In this document: in pieces, positions 48,122 to 57,001 of the stretch
Numbering within the stretch: the first letter of the stretch is position 1
Layout: each line of letters begins with the position of its first letter
Assembly: GCF_900103455.1 (NCBI RefSeq)
Contig: NZ_FNHI01000016.1
Span: 1-64,000, forward strand
Direction: 5' to 3'
DNA length: 64,000 bases
Source of the DNA: Streptomyces wuyuanensis
GTDB taxonomy: Bacteria; Actinomycetota; Actinomycetes; Streptomycetales; Streptomycetaceae
Program-made: the position numbers and the translations under genes
Notes under the pieces: model-generated
The model's input: the letters and a program-made list of their open reading frames with translations, nothing else
Databases searched by the model: none
What the model was told of the DNA's origin: nothing

Positions 48122-48256
48122 GTGTTCCGTGTCATCGCCGACGCGCTCAGGACCCTCGGCGGCATCGTCGCCGCCGTCGTCACCTTCCCGTTCCGGCTGC
48201 TGGCCCGTCTCTTCGGCGGTGCGGCCGGGCACGGGCGACGCACGCGCCGCGCGTAG
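48122..48256 (+). CDS. LPFR-motif-type small protein
   Basis: A 44-aa protein with one hydrophobic segment (about residues 11-24, LGGIVAAVVTFPFR) followed by LLARLFGG and a basic tail RRTRRA. This matches my memory of the 'LPFR motif small protein' family of Streptomyces, here with FPFR. AGGAGG five bases before the GTG is excellent. It is probably a membrane-associated micro-protein of unknown role. It precedes tex on the same strand with a 116-bp gap. Confidence 0.75.
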   Translation: MFRVIADALRTLGGIVAAVVTFPFRLLARLFGGAAGHGRRTRRA

Positions 48257-48372
48257 GGGGGACGCGCGACACGGCCCCCGCCCACCCGGCAGAATGCAGC
48301 CGAAGAGATCGCGCGGGCACCGGTCCGCGCGGCCTCCAGGCACAGCCGGTATCGGAAGGCGAGTCGGGAACC

Positions 48373-50775
48373 GTGACGACGTCCATCGAAGGCAGGATCG
48401 CCGAGGAACTCGGCGTACGGGAGCGGCAGGTGAAGGCGGCCGTCGAGCTGCTCGACGGCGGGTCGACCGTCCCGTTCATCGCGCGCTACCGCAAGGAAGC
48501 GACCGAGATGCTCGACGACGCGCAGCTGCGCACGCTCGAGGAGCGGCTGCGCTATCTGCGGGAGCTGGAGGATCGGCGGACCTCGGTGCTCGAGTCCGTA
48601 CGCGAGCAGGGAAAGCTCACCGACGAGCTCGAGGCGCAGATCCGGGCCGCCGACACCAAGGCCCGCCTGGAGGACATCTACCTCCCCTTCAAGCCCAAGC
48701 GGCGCACCAAGGCGCAGATCGCCCGCGAGGCCGGGCTGGAGCCGCTCGCCGAGGGTCTGCTCGGTGACCCGTCGGTCGAACCCCTCGCGGCGGCCGCCGC
48801 GTTCGTCGACGCCGACAAGGGCGTCGCCGACGCGGCCGCCGCGCTGGAGGGCGCCAGGGCGATCCTGACCGAGCGCTTCTCCGAGGACGCCGACCTCATC
48901 GGCGAGCTGCGGGAGCGGATGTGGACCCGGGGCCGGCTGGCGGCGAAGGTCCGCGAGGGGAAGGAGGAGGCCGGCGCGAAGTTCGCCGACTACTTCGACT
49001 TCGCCGAGCCGTTCACCGAGCTCCCCTCGCACCGCGTGCTCGCGATGCTCCGCGGCGAGAAGGAGGACGTGCTCAGCCTGGAGCTGGAGCCCGAGGAGCC
49101 CACGGACGGCCCGTCGACGTACGAGGGCATGGTCGCCCGGCGCTTCGACGTCGCCGACCGCGGACGCCCGGCGGACAAGTGGCTGCAGGACACGGTCCGC
49201 TGGGCGTGGCGGACCCGGATCCTCGTGCACCTCGGCATCGACCTGCGGCTGAGGCTGCGGACGGCGGCCGAGGACGAGGCCGTACGCGTCTTCGCCGCGA
49301 ACCTGCGGGACCTGCTGCTCGCCGCCCCGGCCGGCACGCGCGCGACGCTGGGCCTCGACCCCGGCTTCCGCACCGGTGTGAAGGTCGCCGTCGTGGACGC
49401 GACGGGCAAGGTCGTCGCCACCGACACGATCTACCCGCACGTGCCGGCGAACAAGTGGGACGAGTCGCTGGCGAAGCTGGCCCGTCTCGCCAAGGAGCAC
49501 GCGGTCGAACTGGTCGCCATCGGCAACGGCACCGCGTCCCGCGAGACGGACAGGCTGGCCGCCGACCTGATCGCCAGGCACCCGGAGCTGAAGCTCACCA
49601 AGGTGATGGTGTCGGAGGCGGGCGCGTCGGTGTACTCGGCGTCCGCGTTCGCCTCGCAGGAACTGCCGGAGCTCGATGTGTCGCTGCGCGGCGCGGTCTC
49701 CATCGCCCGCCGCCTCCAGGACCCCCTCGCGGAGCTGGTGAAGATCGACCCCAAGTCGATCGGCGTGGGCCAGTACCAGCACGACCTGTCCGAGGTGAAG
49801 CTCTCGCGCTCGCTGGACGCGGTCGTCGAGGACTGCGTGAACGGAGTCGGCGTCGATGTGAACACCGCCTCCGCGCCGCTGCTCTCCCGGGTGTCGGGCA
49901 TCGGGACCGGCCTCGCGGAGAACATCGTGGCCCACCGCGACGAGAACGGCCCGTTCCGCTCCCGCAAGCAGCTCAAGAACGTGGCGCGGCTCGGCCCCAA
50001 GGCGTACGAGCAGTGCGCGGGCTTCCTGCGGATCCGCGGCGGCGACGACCCGCTCGACGCGTCCAGCGTGCACCCCGAGGCGTACCCCGTGGTGCGGCGC
50101 ATGGTGAAGACGACCGGCAGCGAGGTCGCGTCGCTCGTGGGCAACACCGGAGTGCTGCGGTCGCTGCGCCCCGACGACTTCGTCGACGAGACCTTCGGTC
50201 TGCCGACGGTGACGGACATCCTGCGGGAGCTGGAGAAGCCGGGGCGCGACCCGCGACCCGCGTTCCGGACGGCGACCTTCAAGGAGGGCGTCGAGAAGAT
50301 CTCCGACCTGGCGTCCGGGATGGTGCTCGAAGGCGTCGTCACCAATGTGGCGGCGTTCGGGGCGTTCGTGGACGTCGGCGTCCACCAGGACGGCCTCGTG
50401 CACGTCTCCGCGATGTCGCGCACGTTCGTCAAGGACCCGCGGGACGTGGTGAAGCCGGGCGACGTGGTCAAGGTGAAGGTCCTCGAGGTCGACATCCCGC
50501 GCAAGCGGATCTCGTTGACACTGCGGCTGGACGACGAGGCCGCGACGCAGTCGGGCGGAGGCGGCGGCCAGGGTCAGCGCCGCGACCGGGCCCAGGGCGG
50601 CGAGCGCGGGCAGGGCGGCGGCCGGCCGCCGCAGCAGCGCCAGGGCGGCCGCGACCGTCGCGCGGGCGCCGGTTCGGGTTCGGGCCGGCAGGCCACGCCT
50701 CCCGCCAACAGCGCGATGGCGGACGCCCTGCGCCGGGCGGGCCTCCTGGACGAGAAGGGCCGCGGCGGGCGCTGA
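48373..50775 (+). CDS. tex: Tex family RNA-binding transcriptional accessory protein
   Basis: An 800-aa Tex protein. An N-terminal helical region is followed by a YqgF/RNase-H-like domain around 320-450 (LGLDPGFRTGVKVAVVD). Helix-hairpin-helix segments come near 500-570 (VSGIGTGLAENIV). An S1 domain lies at about 645-715 (GMVLEGVVTNVAAFGAFVDVG). The C-terminal ~75 residues are Gly/Arg/Gln-rich and disordered, as in many actinobacterial Tex proteins. Tex acts in nucleic-acid binding during transcription and is broadly conserved. GTG start. It ends in a strong hairpin. Confidence 0.95.
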   Translation: MTTSIEGRIAEELGVRERQVKAAVELLDGGSTVPFIARYRKEATEMLDDAQLRTLEERLRYLRELEDRRTSVLESVREQGKLTDELEAQIRAADTKARLEDIYLPFKPKRRTKAQIAREAGLEPLAEGLLGDPSVEPLAAAAAFVDADKGVADAAAALEGARAILTERFSEDADLIGELRERMWTRGRLAAKVREGKEEAGAKFADYFDFAEPFTELPSHRVLAMLRGEKEDVLSLELEPEEPTDGPSTYEGMVARRFDVADRGRPADKWLQDTVRWAWRTRILVHLGIDLRLRLRTAAEDEAVRVFAANLRDLLLAAPAGTRATLGLDPGFRTGVKVAVVDATGKVVATDTIYPHVPANKWDESLAKLARLAKEHAVELVAIGNGTASRETDRLAADLIARHPELKLTKVMVSEAGASVYSASAFASQELPELDVSLRGAVSIARRLQDPLAELVKIDPKSIGVGQYQHDLSEVKLSRSLDAVVEDCVNGVGVDVNTASAPLLSRVSGIGTGLAENIVAHRDENGPFRSRKQLKNVARLGPKAYEQCAGFLRIRGGDDPLDASSVHPEAYPVVRRMVKTTGSEVASLVGNTGVLRSLRPDDFVDETFGLPTVTDILRELEKPGRDPRPAFRTATFKEGVEKISDLASGMVLEGVVTNVAAFGAFVDVGVHQDGLVHVSAMSRTFVKDPRDVVKPGDVVKVKVLEVDIPRKRISLTLRLDDEAATQSGGGGGQGQRRDRAQGGERGQGGGRPPQQRQGGRDRRAGAGSGSGRQATPPANSAMADALRRAGLLDEKGRGGR

Positions 50776-50782
50776 CGCCGCT

Positions 50783-50817
50783 CCGGCCGCGCGGACGGGG
50801 TCAGTCCGCGCGGCCGG
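50783..50817 (+). terminator. perfect 14-bp hairpin after tex
   Basis: CCGGCCGCGCGGAC (50783-50796) and GTCCGCGCGGCCGG (50804-50817) with a 7-nt loop start seven bases after the tex stop. No T-tract. Confidence 0.75.
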
Positions 50818-50978
50818 TCCCGCCGGCGGAGGGCAGGGCGGCGCCCCACCCCGGCGGCTCGTACGGTCGTGCGGGAAGGCTCTCTTGCGGAGGGCGTACG
50901 GGAGGTCCCGTGCCGGTCGTACGGGAGGCCCCGCACCGGCGTACCCGCGTACCGGTCGTGCGGGAGGAGGCGAAGGAC

Positions 50979-52398
50979 GTGCCGTTCCCGGACCCGGCCG
51001 GCGGCGACGGCTCCGCGCGGTCCCCCGAACCCGCCGCGGATCCCGGAAAGCGGCCCTGGAAGCCGCTGCTGGCGGTCTGCGCCGGGTACTTCATGGTGAT
51101 CCTGGACGTCACGATCATCAATGTCGCCGTGCCGGTGGTGGGCCGGGAGCTGTCGGCCTCGCTCACCGGAATCCAGTGGATCACCGACGGGTACACCCTG
51201 GTGCTCGCCGGACTGATGCTGACCGGCCGCGCCCTGGGCGACCGGCTCGGAAACCGCCGGATCTTCTGCGCCGGCGTCGCCGTGTTCACCGCCGCCTCCG
51301 CCGTCTGCGCGCTCGCGCCGAACACCGCGGTCCTGGTCGCCGCCCGGCTGGTGGAGGGGCTCGGCGCGGCACTGATCGTGCCCGGCTCACTGGCCCTGCT
51401 CGAGCAGGCGTACCCGGCCTCGGCCTCCCGCGCCTGGGCCTTCGGCCTGTGGGGTTCGATGGCGGGCATCGCGGCCTCCGCCGGACCGCTCCTGGGCGGA
51501 CTGCTGGTCACCACGATGGGCTGGCGATGGGTGTTCCTGATCAACCTGCCTGTGGGCGTCGCCTGTCTGGCGCTGACGCTGCGGCACGTGGCGCCCTCGC
51601 CACGCGATTCCGCCCGGGCCCTGGACTGGCCGGCGCAGTGCGCGGTCGTGGCGGCGGTGGCCCTGCTGACCGCGGCACTCAACGAAGCGGGCCGGCGCGG
51701 CTGGTCCGATCCCGCGGTCCTCGCGGCCCTGGGCCTCGCGGTCGCGGCGGCCGTGGCGTTCACGGTCCGGGAGAGGCTGGCCCGCACGCCCGCCCTGCCA
51801 ATGGACCTGCTCCGTTCACGCGCGCTGAGCGGCGGTGCCGCGATCGGTCTGCTGTTCAACTTCGGCTTCTACGGCATGGTGTTCACCGCCAGCCTGAGCT
51901 TCCAGCACGAGCGCGGCTACAGCGCGCTCGGCACCGGGGCGGCGCTGTTCCCCGCGGTGGCGATGACCACTGTTCGCCTCGGTCCTGTCCGGGCGGCTCA
52001 GCCGCCGGACCGGAGACCGCCCGCTGGTGATCTCCGGAATGCTCCTGGCCGCCCTCGGGCTGGCGGGCTGGGCGGCGGCGGGCGACGATCCCGCGTACCC
52101 GCTCCTCGTGGCCCCCATGATGGCCGCCGGATTCGGCACCTCCTTCGCCCTCACCGGGTCGACCGCCACGGTGATGGGCGCCGCACCGCCCGGGTACGCG
52201 GGAACCGCCTCCGCGCTGTTCAACACCACGCGCCAGATCGGCAGCGCCACCGGAGTGGCCCTCGGCGGCACGCTGCTCGCGACGGCGGGCGACTACGGCG
52301 AGGGCCTGCGCACGAGCATGGCCGTCGGGGCGCTCGCCTGTCTGACCGCCGCGGTGCTGGCCTGGCGGTGCGTCCCGCCCAAGGCCCACGGGGCCTGA
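50979..52398 (+). pseudogene. MFS drug-type transporter, frameshifted
   Basis: This encodes a 14-segment EmrB/QacA-like major facilitator, about 470 aa if intact. Frame one covers the start (GTG 50979, GGAGGAGG upstream) through ALFPAVAMTT. Then at about 51966-51972 the homologous continuation LFASVLSGRLSRRTGDRPL moves to the next frame and runs to 52398. One base too many (or two too few) at ACCACTG explains it. The TM1 motif AGYFMVILDVTIINVAVP and DGYTLVLAGLMLTGRALGDRLG are typical. It is either a decayed transporter or a sequencing error. Apart from this site the sequence looks intact, which favours a recent event or an error. Confidence 0.8.
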
Positions 52399-52485
52399 CC
52401 GACACCGGCCCGCACGGCCGCACGGCCCGTCGTCCCCGTCCTCGGCGTTCTGCCCGGCCTCTCATGGGCGCCGGCCTCTGTACGT

Positions 52486-52501
52486 GACCGTCCGGACGGT
52501 C
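52486..52501. promoter_or_regulatory. 16-bp perfect palindrome, operator-like
   Basis: GACCGTCC-GGACGGTC is self-complementary without a loop and lies 88 bp after the MFS gene and about 165 bp before the hypothetical gene at 52665. This symmetry is usual for TetR-type operators. No regulator gene is adjacent. Confidence 0.4.
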
Positions 52502-52664
52502 GACCGCCTGCGCGAACCATGGGCACGGAGGGTGCCTGTGACCTGCGTCCTGTCGGCGCACGGGCCGTCGCCGTACGCTTGCCTGCCACTCGCGCGCCAT
52601 GCGCGGACGTGCTCGCCCGCCCCGGCACGACCCGGCGAGCACACGTCAAGGATGGTTCCCCCAC

Positions 52665-53189
52665 ATGCCCAGTGATCTGTCGCCCGTCATCGCCGCCGCC
52701 ACCCGCTGGCTGCTCTCGGCGTTCCCTCCGGAGGCCGGTGCGCTCGACCGTGCGCTGGCCGAGGCCCAGGCCGGACAGGCGGTGACCATCGCCGCCGCGC
52801 TGCGCTACCCGACCGAGCTGGACGCGGAACTGCTGCACCTGCTCGGCCCCGGGGGCTCCGCGCGGCTGGACTCGATCACCGGGGCCGACGTCCACCCGCC
52901 CGAGGGGGCCGAGCGCGTCTGGCGCACCTGGGTGGATGAGACCGTCGTCAGCTGGGCGGCGTGCCTGCTCGCCGACGCGGAGCTCGCGGCCGCGGCGGCG
53001 ATCTGCGTCGCCGCCACGCACCACGGCGCCGGGTCCGTGGGCACCGCGCGACGGCTGACCATTCCCACGCAGCGCGACTACCGCGCGGCACCGCTGCTGC
53101 GCCATCCGGACCTGCTCGGCCCCATCGCCGAACTCCATCGGGGCACTCTGCGCGTCCTGGTGACCACCGCCGACATCCCGATCGCGTAA
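52665..53189 (+). CDS. hypothetical protein
   Basis: A 174-aa Ala-rich soluble protein with no family that I recognise. It is predicted mostly helical, with an N-terminal WLLSAFPPEAGALDRAL segment and a conserved-looking central VWRTWVDETVVSWAACLLADAEL. No signal peptide, membrane segment or metal motif is evident. ATG start with a weak AAGGA about 13 bases before. It is monocistronic and converges on the HEAT-like gene. Confidence 0.55.
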   Translation: MPSDLSPVIAAATRWLLSAFPPEAGALDRALAEAQAGQAVTIAAALRYPTELDAELLHLLGPGGSARLDSITGADVHPPEGAERVWRTWVDETVVSWAACLLADAELAAAAAICVAATHHGAGSVGTARRLTIPTQRDYRAAPLLRHPDLLGPIAELHRGTLRVLVTTADIPIA

Positions 53190-53280
53190 TCCGCGCCCCG
53201 GCAGACGGAACCGGCTCCCGACCCGGCGTCCGCCGGCGAGGACGACCGCCGCCGACCACGCGCGGGACGGCGCCCCGCGC

Positions 53281-53700
53281 TCACGCGTGCGGGGGCGGCC
53301 CCGGCAGAAAGCGCAGCGCCCACACCGCGCGTTCGGCGACGACCGGGTCCGCGTCCTTCGTCAGCGGCTCCAGCAGGGCTCGGGACTCGTCCGGGTCGGA
53401 CTGGACCAGGGCGACGATCTCGGTCGCCAGACCGTCCTGGTCGTCGCCGAGGTCGACGGCCGAGGCGCGGATCAGCAGCGGAAGCGTGCCGGTGCCACCG
53501 AGTGACGCGATCACGCCGCCGAGCATCTCGCGCGCGTAGAAGTTCCCTTCGCCGATGAAGCGGTCCAGCGCCGCCTCCAGGCGGGGCAGCAGTGCGAGGT
53601 CGCCGGACGCCGCAACGGCGTCGGCGAGATCGATCGCCTCGTCGACGGAGTCGAGGCTGTCGAGGAGTTCGAACAGCTGGTCAAGGGGGTCGGTCGTCAT
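53281..53700 (-). CDS. HEAT-repeat-like small protein
   Basis: A 139-aa acidic helical protein. It resembles two to three HEAT/armadillo-type helical pairs (LALLPRLEAALDRFI, REMLGGVIASLGG, PVVAERAVWALRFL). It lies 14 bp downstream of the ABC-F gene and is surely co-transcribed. A GAAGG ribosome binding site lies in that gap. A role in protein interaction with the translation factor upstream is inference only. Confidence 0.65.
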   Translation of the reverse strand: MTTDPLDQLFELLDSLDSVDEAIDLADAVAASGDLALLPRLEAALDRFIGEGNFYAREMLGGVIASLGGTGTLPLLIRASAVDLGDDQDGLATEIVALVQSDPDESRALLEPLTKDADPVVAERAVWALRFLPGPPPHA

Positions 53701-53714
53701 GGGCTCGGCCTTCT

Positions 53715-55352
53715 TCAGGACTCGGTGACCTTGCCGTGCGCCACTTCCAGGCGCCGGGTCGTGCGGACGGTGTCCAGCATCCGGCGGTCGTGCGTGACCA
53801 GGAGGAGCGTGCCCGTGTACGAGGCGAGCGCGGACTCCAGCTGCTCGATGGCGGGCAGGTCGAGGTGGTTCGTGGGCTCGTCGAGGACGAGCAGATTGAC
53901 GCCCCGGCCCTGGAGCAGGGCCAGGGCGGCCCGGGTCCGTTCGCCCGGGGACAGACTGACGGCCGGGCGCAGCACGTGGTCGGCCTTGAGGCCGAACTTG
54001 GCGAGGAGGGTGCGGACGTCGGCGGGCTCGGTCTCGGGAACCGCCGCACAGAACGCGTCCAGCAGCGCGTCCGTGCCGTGGAACAGGCGGCGGGCCTGGT
54101 CGACCTCGCCGATGACGACACCGGAACCGACGGCCGAGTGCCCGGCGTCGAGGGTGAGCCGGCCGAGCAGGGCGGCGAGCAGCGTCGACTTGCCGGCGCC
54201 GTTGGCGCCGGTGACGGCGACGCGGTCGGCCCAGTCGATCTGCAGCGACACCGGCCCGAACCGGAAGTCGCCCCGCCGCACCTCCGCGTCGCGGAGGGTC
54301 GCCACGACCGAGCCCGAGCGGGGCGCGGCCGCGATCTCCATCCGCAGCTCCCACTCCTTGCGGGGCTCCTCGACCACGTCGAGCCGTTCGATCATGCGCT
54401 GGGTCTGGCGGGCCTTCGCGGCCTGCTTCTCGCTCGCCTCGCTGCGGAACTTGCGGCCGATCTTGTCGTTGTCGCCCGCCTTGCGCCGCGCGTTCTTCAC
54501 GCCCTTGTCCATCCAGGAGCGCTGCATCCGGGCCCGGCCCTCCAGGGCGGCCCTCTTGTCGGCGTACTCGTCGTAGTCCTCGCGGGCGTGCCGGCGCGCG
54601 GTCTCCCGTTCCTCCAGGTAGGCGGCGTAGCCGCCGCCGTAGAGGGTGATCTGCTGCTGGGCGAGATCGAGTTCGAGGACCTTGGTGACCGTCCTGGTGA
54701 GGAACTCGCGGTCGTGGCTGACGACGACCGTGCCGGCGCGCAGGCCGGAGACGAACTCCTCCAGCCGCTCCAGGCCGTCCAGGTCGAGGTCGTTGGTCGG
54801 CTCGTCGAGGAGGAAGACGTCGTAGCGGGAGAGGAGCAGGGAGGCGAGTCCGGCCCGGGCGGCCTGGCCGCCGGAGAGCGAGGTCATCGGCTGGTCGAGG
54901 CCGACGGCGAGCCCGAGTGAGCCGGCGACCTCCTCGGCGCGCTCGTCCAGGTCGGCGCCGCCGAGCGCCAGCCAGCGCTCCAGGCTCGCCGCGTAGGCGT
55001 CGTCCGCGCCCGGCGTACCGTCGACGAGGCCCTGGGTGGCCTCGTCCATCGCGCTCTGGGCGGCGGCGACCCCGGTCCTGCGGGCGAGGAACTCGCGCAC
55101 GGTCTCGCCGTCGCGCCGTTCCGGCTCCTGCGGCAGATGGCCCACTGCGGCGGTCGGCGGGGAGAGCCTCAGCTCACCGTGTTCCGGGATGTCGAGTCCG
55201 GCGAGCAGCCGGAGCAGGGTGGACTTCCCTGCGCCGTTGACGCCGACGAGGCCGATCACGTCACCGGGGGCGACGACGAGGTCGAGCCCGGCGAAGAGCG
55301 TGCGGTCGCCGTGTCCGGCGGCGAGATCCTTGGCGACGAGGGTTGCGGTCAT
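53715..55352 (-). CDS. ABC-F family ATPase
   Basis: A 545-aa soluble protein with two ABC domains and no membrane part. Walker A motifs GVNGAGKSTLL (about 37-47) and GANGAGKSTLL (about 375-385), signatures SLSGGQ and SLSPGE, and Walker B FLLDEPTNDLD and LVLDEPTNHLD are visible. They flank a basic linker (about 235-320, with RMQRSWMDKGVKNARRK) that reaches into the ribosome. ABC-F proteins rescue or protect ribosomes; several Streptomyces members give antibiotic resistance, but a housekeeping role is equally possible. ATG start. The downstream small gene is in the same operon. Confidence 0.93.
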   Translation of the reverse strand: MTATLVAKDLAAGHGDRTLFAGLDLVVAPGDVIGLVGVNGAGKSTLLRLLAGLDIPEHGELRLSPPTAAVGHLPQEPERRDGETVREFLARRTGVAAAQSAMDEATQGLVDGTPGADDAYAASLERWLALGGADLDERAEEVAGSLGLAVGLDQPMTSLSGGQAARAGLASLLLSRYDVFLLDEPTNDLDLDGLERLEEFVSGLRAGTVVVSHDREFLTRTVTKVLELDLAQQQITLYGGGYAAYLEERETARRHAREDYDEYADKRAALEGRARMQRSWMDKGVKNARRKAGDNDKIGRKFRSEASEKQAAKARQTQRMIERLDVVEEPRKEWELRMEIAAAPRSGSVVATLRDAEVRRGDFRFGPVSLQIDWADRVAVTGANGAGKSTLLAALLGRLTLDAGHSAVGSGVVIGEVDQARRLFHGTDALLDAFCAAVPETEPADVRTLLAKFGLKADHVLRPAVSLSPGERTRAALALLQGRGVNLLVLDEPTNHLDLPAIEQLESALASYTGTLLLVTHDRRMLDTVRTTRRLEVAHGKVTES

Positions 55353-55911
55353 CAGGGGATCGATCCTAGGTCAGAGCGGCCGGGCGAGTGTGCGGAGGCC
55401 GGACGAACCGGCCGGCGACCGGCACCGTGGTCCGCACGGCCGGTCCTGGGAAACCCTTTCGGCTCCGTACGGACGCGCCGGGGCGACCCGGTGGCCCGCT
55501 GGCGGACCCCGGCACGCAGGCGGCCACACCGCGTAGCGCGTACGACGGCGTCCGGGGCCGGAGCCCGGGCGGGTGCCCCTGCAGCCCGGGCCGGGCCGGC
55601 GACGGCGTCCGCACCGCCCTCCCGGCCGTCGACACCCGCGCGACCGTCGTCACCCGAGCCCCGACGCTGCCCGAGCCCTCTCCGGCCCGAGTCCCGCGAC
55701 CGGCGGGGTCCGGCTGTGCCGGTGACGAAGCACCACACCGCCCTGCCGGCCGTCGACGACCCGCGTCCGGCGCCGACCGAGGGCTACCGTGTCCACGCGC
55801 CACCCAGGACTCCCGCCTCGGCGGACCACCCAGCGCCGACCTCTCGGCGCACCACCCGTACGGCCGCGACACCCGCCACAGCGCGCCGCCACCACGGCCG
55901 CCGCGCCTGCC
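55353..55911. other. 559-bp intergenic region, nothing recognised
   Basis: This is GC-rich DNA between the ABC-F gene and the next minus-strand gene. Long open frames exist on both strands but have low-complexity Pro/Ala/Arg composition and no ribosome binding site or known family. No strong hairpin or repeat was identified. It may contain a decayed gene. Confidence 0.4.
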
Positions 55912-56934
55912 TCAACTCGTCACCGCCGCGACCAGGACGCCCCCGGCCGCGCGCGCCACCAGGAACGACCGTCCCTTGGCGGCTTCGGCGTCCAGGGGTA
56001 TCCGGTGGGTGCCGGGCTCCAGGGTGCCGTCGAAGACCTCGTGGGTGCGGGTGCGGTGGAGCCGGTCAAGGCGGTGGGCGACCAGCCGGACCCGGCAGAC
56101 GGAGGCGACGGTCACCGATGCCGTGCGGCTGTCGGCGGTGAGCCCCGTCAGCCGGCGGTGTCCGGCGGGTCGGCGGTCGAGGGCCTGCTCGACCTGGGCG
56201 ACGACGAGCGGGACGACGTCGGCGAGCGCGTCGACGCAGGCGACGTCCACGCCGGAGCCGGTGAAGGCCGCCCGGACCGCGGCCCGTTCGGACCGCGCGA
56301 CCGAGCCGCCGAAGACGACGGCCCCGTACGCCCTCAGCTCCTCGGCCGGGACCGCCGCCGTGTCATGGGCGATGTCGGCACCGATGCCGATGGTCCGGAG
56401 CGCGGCGGCGAGCCTGGCGAGGGCGGCGGCCCTGGCGCCGATGAGCAGGACGCGGCGGCGCGCCCGGGTGGTGGCGCCGTCGAGGAGGCGTTCCAGCGCC
56501 GCGCGGTACTCGTCCGCGCGGAAGCGGAACGGGCCCGTCCCGTGGTAGCCGTTGAGTTCCAGGTCCACGGTCGCGTCCGTCTGCCAGGCGAAGTCCCGCC
56601 AGACGACGTCGTTCCCCTCCTGCTCGATCACGGCGGTCACGGCTCCGCAGCCGAGCTCCTCGCACTCGGGGCAGCCGTAGAGGACGTGGCGGCCGCCCGG
56701 CAGCGGGGCCGCCGTCTCCAGCAGCAGTCCGCGCACCTGGCGGGTGAGGATCGCCGGGGGCACGTCGGAGGCCAGTGGGGAAACGGCGTCGAGACCGGAG
56801 AGCAGATGGAGAAGCGGGTGGCCGTCGACGACGAAGTCCATGAAGTCGCGGTGGACCTCGAAGCCGCCGTCGGCGAGGAATCCCCCGGCCCGCACCGCGG
56901 GGGCCAGGGCGAAGGTCGCGTACTCGGCTGACAT
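55912..56934 (-). CDS. conserved hypothetical protein with CPEC...C motif
   Basis: A 340-aa protein that I cannot name. The N-terminal ~150 residues contain the Cys motif YGCPECEELGCGAVTAVI (about 85-102), likely metal binding or redox-related. The middle part (about 160-250) looks like an alpha/beta Rossmann-like domain (RRVLLIGARAAALARLAAAL). The C-terminal ~90 residues are beta-rich. Older automatic annotations call such proteins oxidoreductase; no catalytic evidence is visible. ATG 56934 is divergent from the flavin oxidase gene, with only 67 bp between. Confidence 0.6.
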   Translation of the reverse strand: MSAEYATFALAPAVRAGGFLADGGFEVHRDFMDFVVDGHPLLHLLSGLDAVSPLASDVPPAILTRQVRGLLLETAAPLPGGRHVLYGCPECEELGCGAVTAVIEQEGNDVVWRDFAWQTDATVDLELNGYHGTGPFRFRADEYRAALERLLDGATTRARRRVLLIGARAAALARLAAALRTIGIGADIAHDTAAVPAEELRAYGAVVFGGSVARSERAAVRAAFTGSGVDVACVDALADVVPLVVAQVEQALDRRPAGHRRLTGLTADSRTASVTVASVCRVRLVAHRLDRLHRTRTHEVFDGTLEPGTHRIPLDAEAAKGRSFLVARAAGGVLVAAVTS

Positions 56935-57001
56935 GTCTGGAGTATCCCCAGCCGTGACGCGATCCGAGCACGGTGGCGGGGATTCCGCTACGGTCCCCGC
57001 C

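Noticed and set aside
50979..52398. Programmed ribosomal frameshift in the MFS gene
   Set aside because: No slippery heptamer, stop codon at the site or downstream stimulatory hairpin is evident; decay or a sequence error is simpler.
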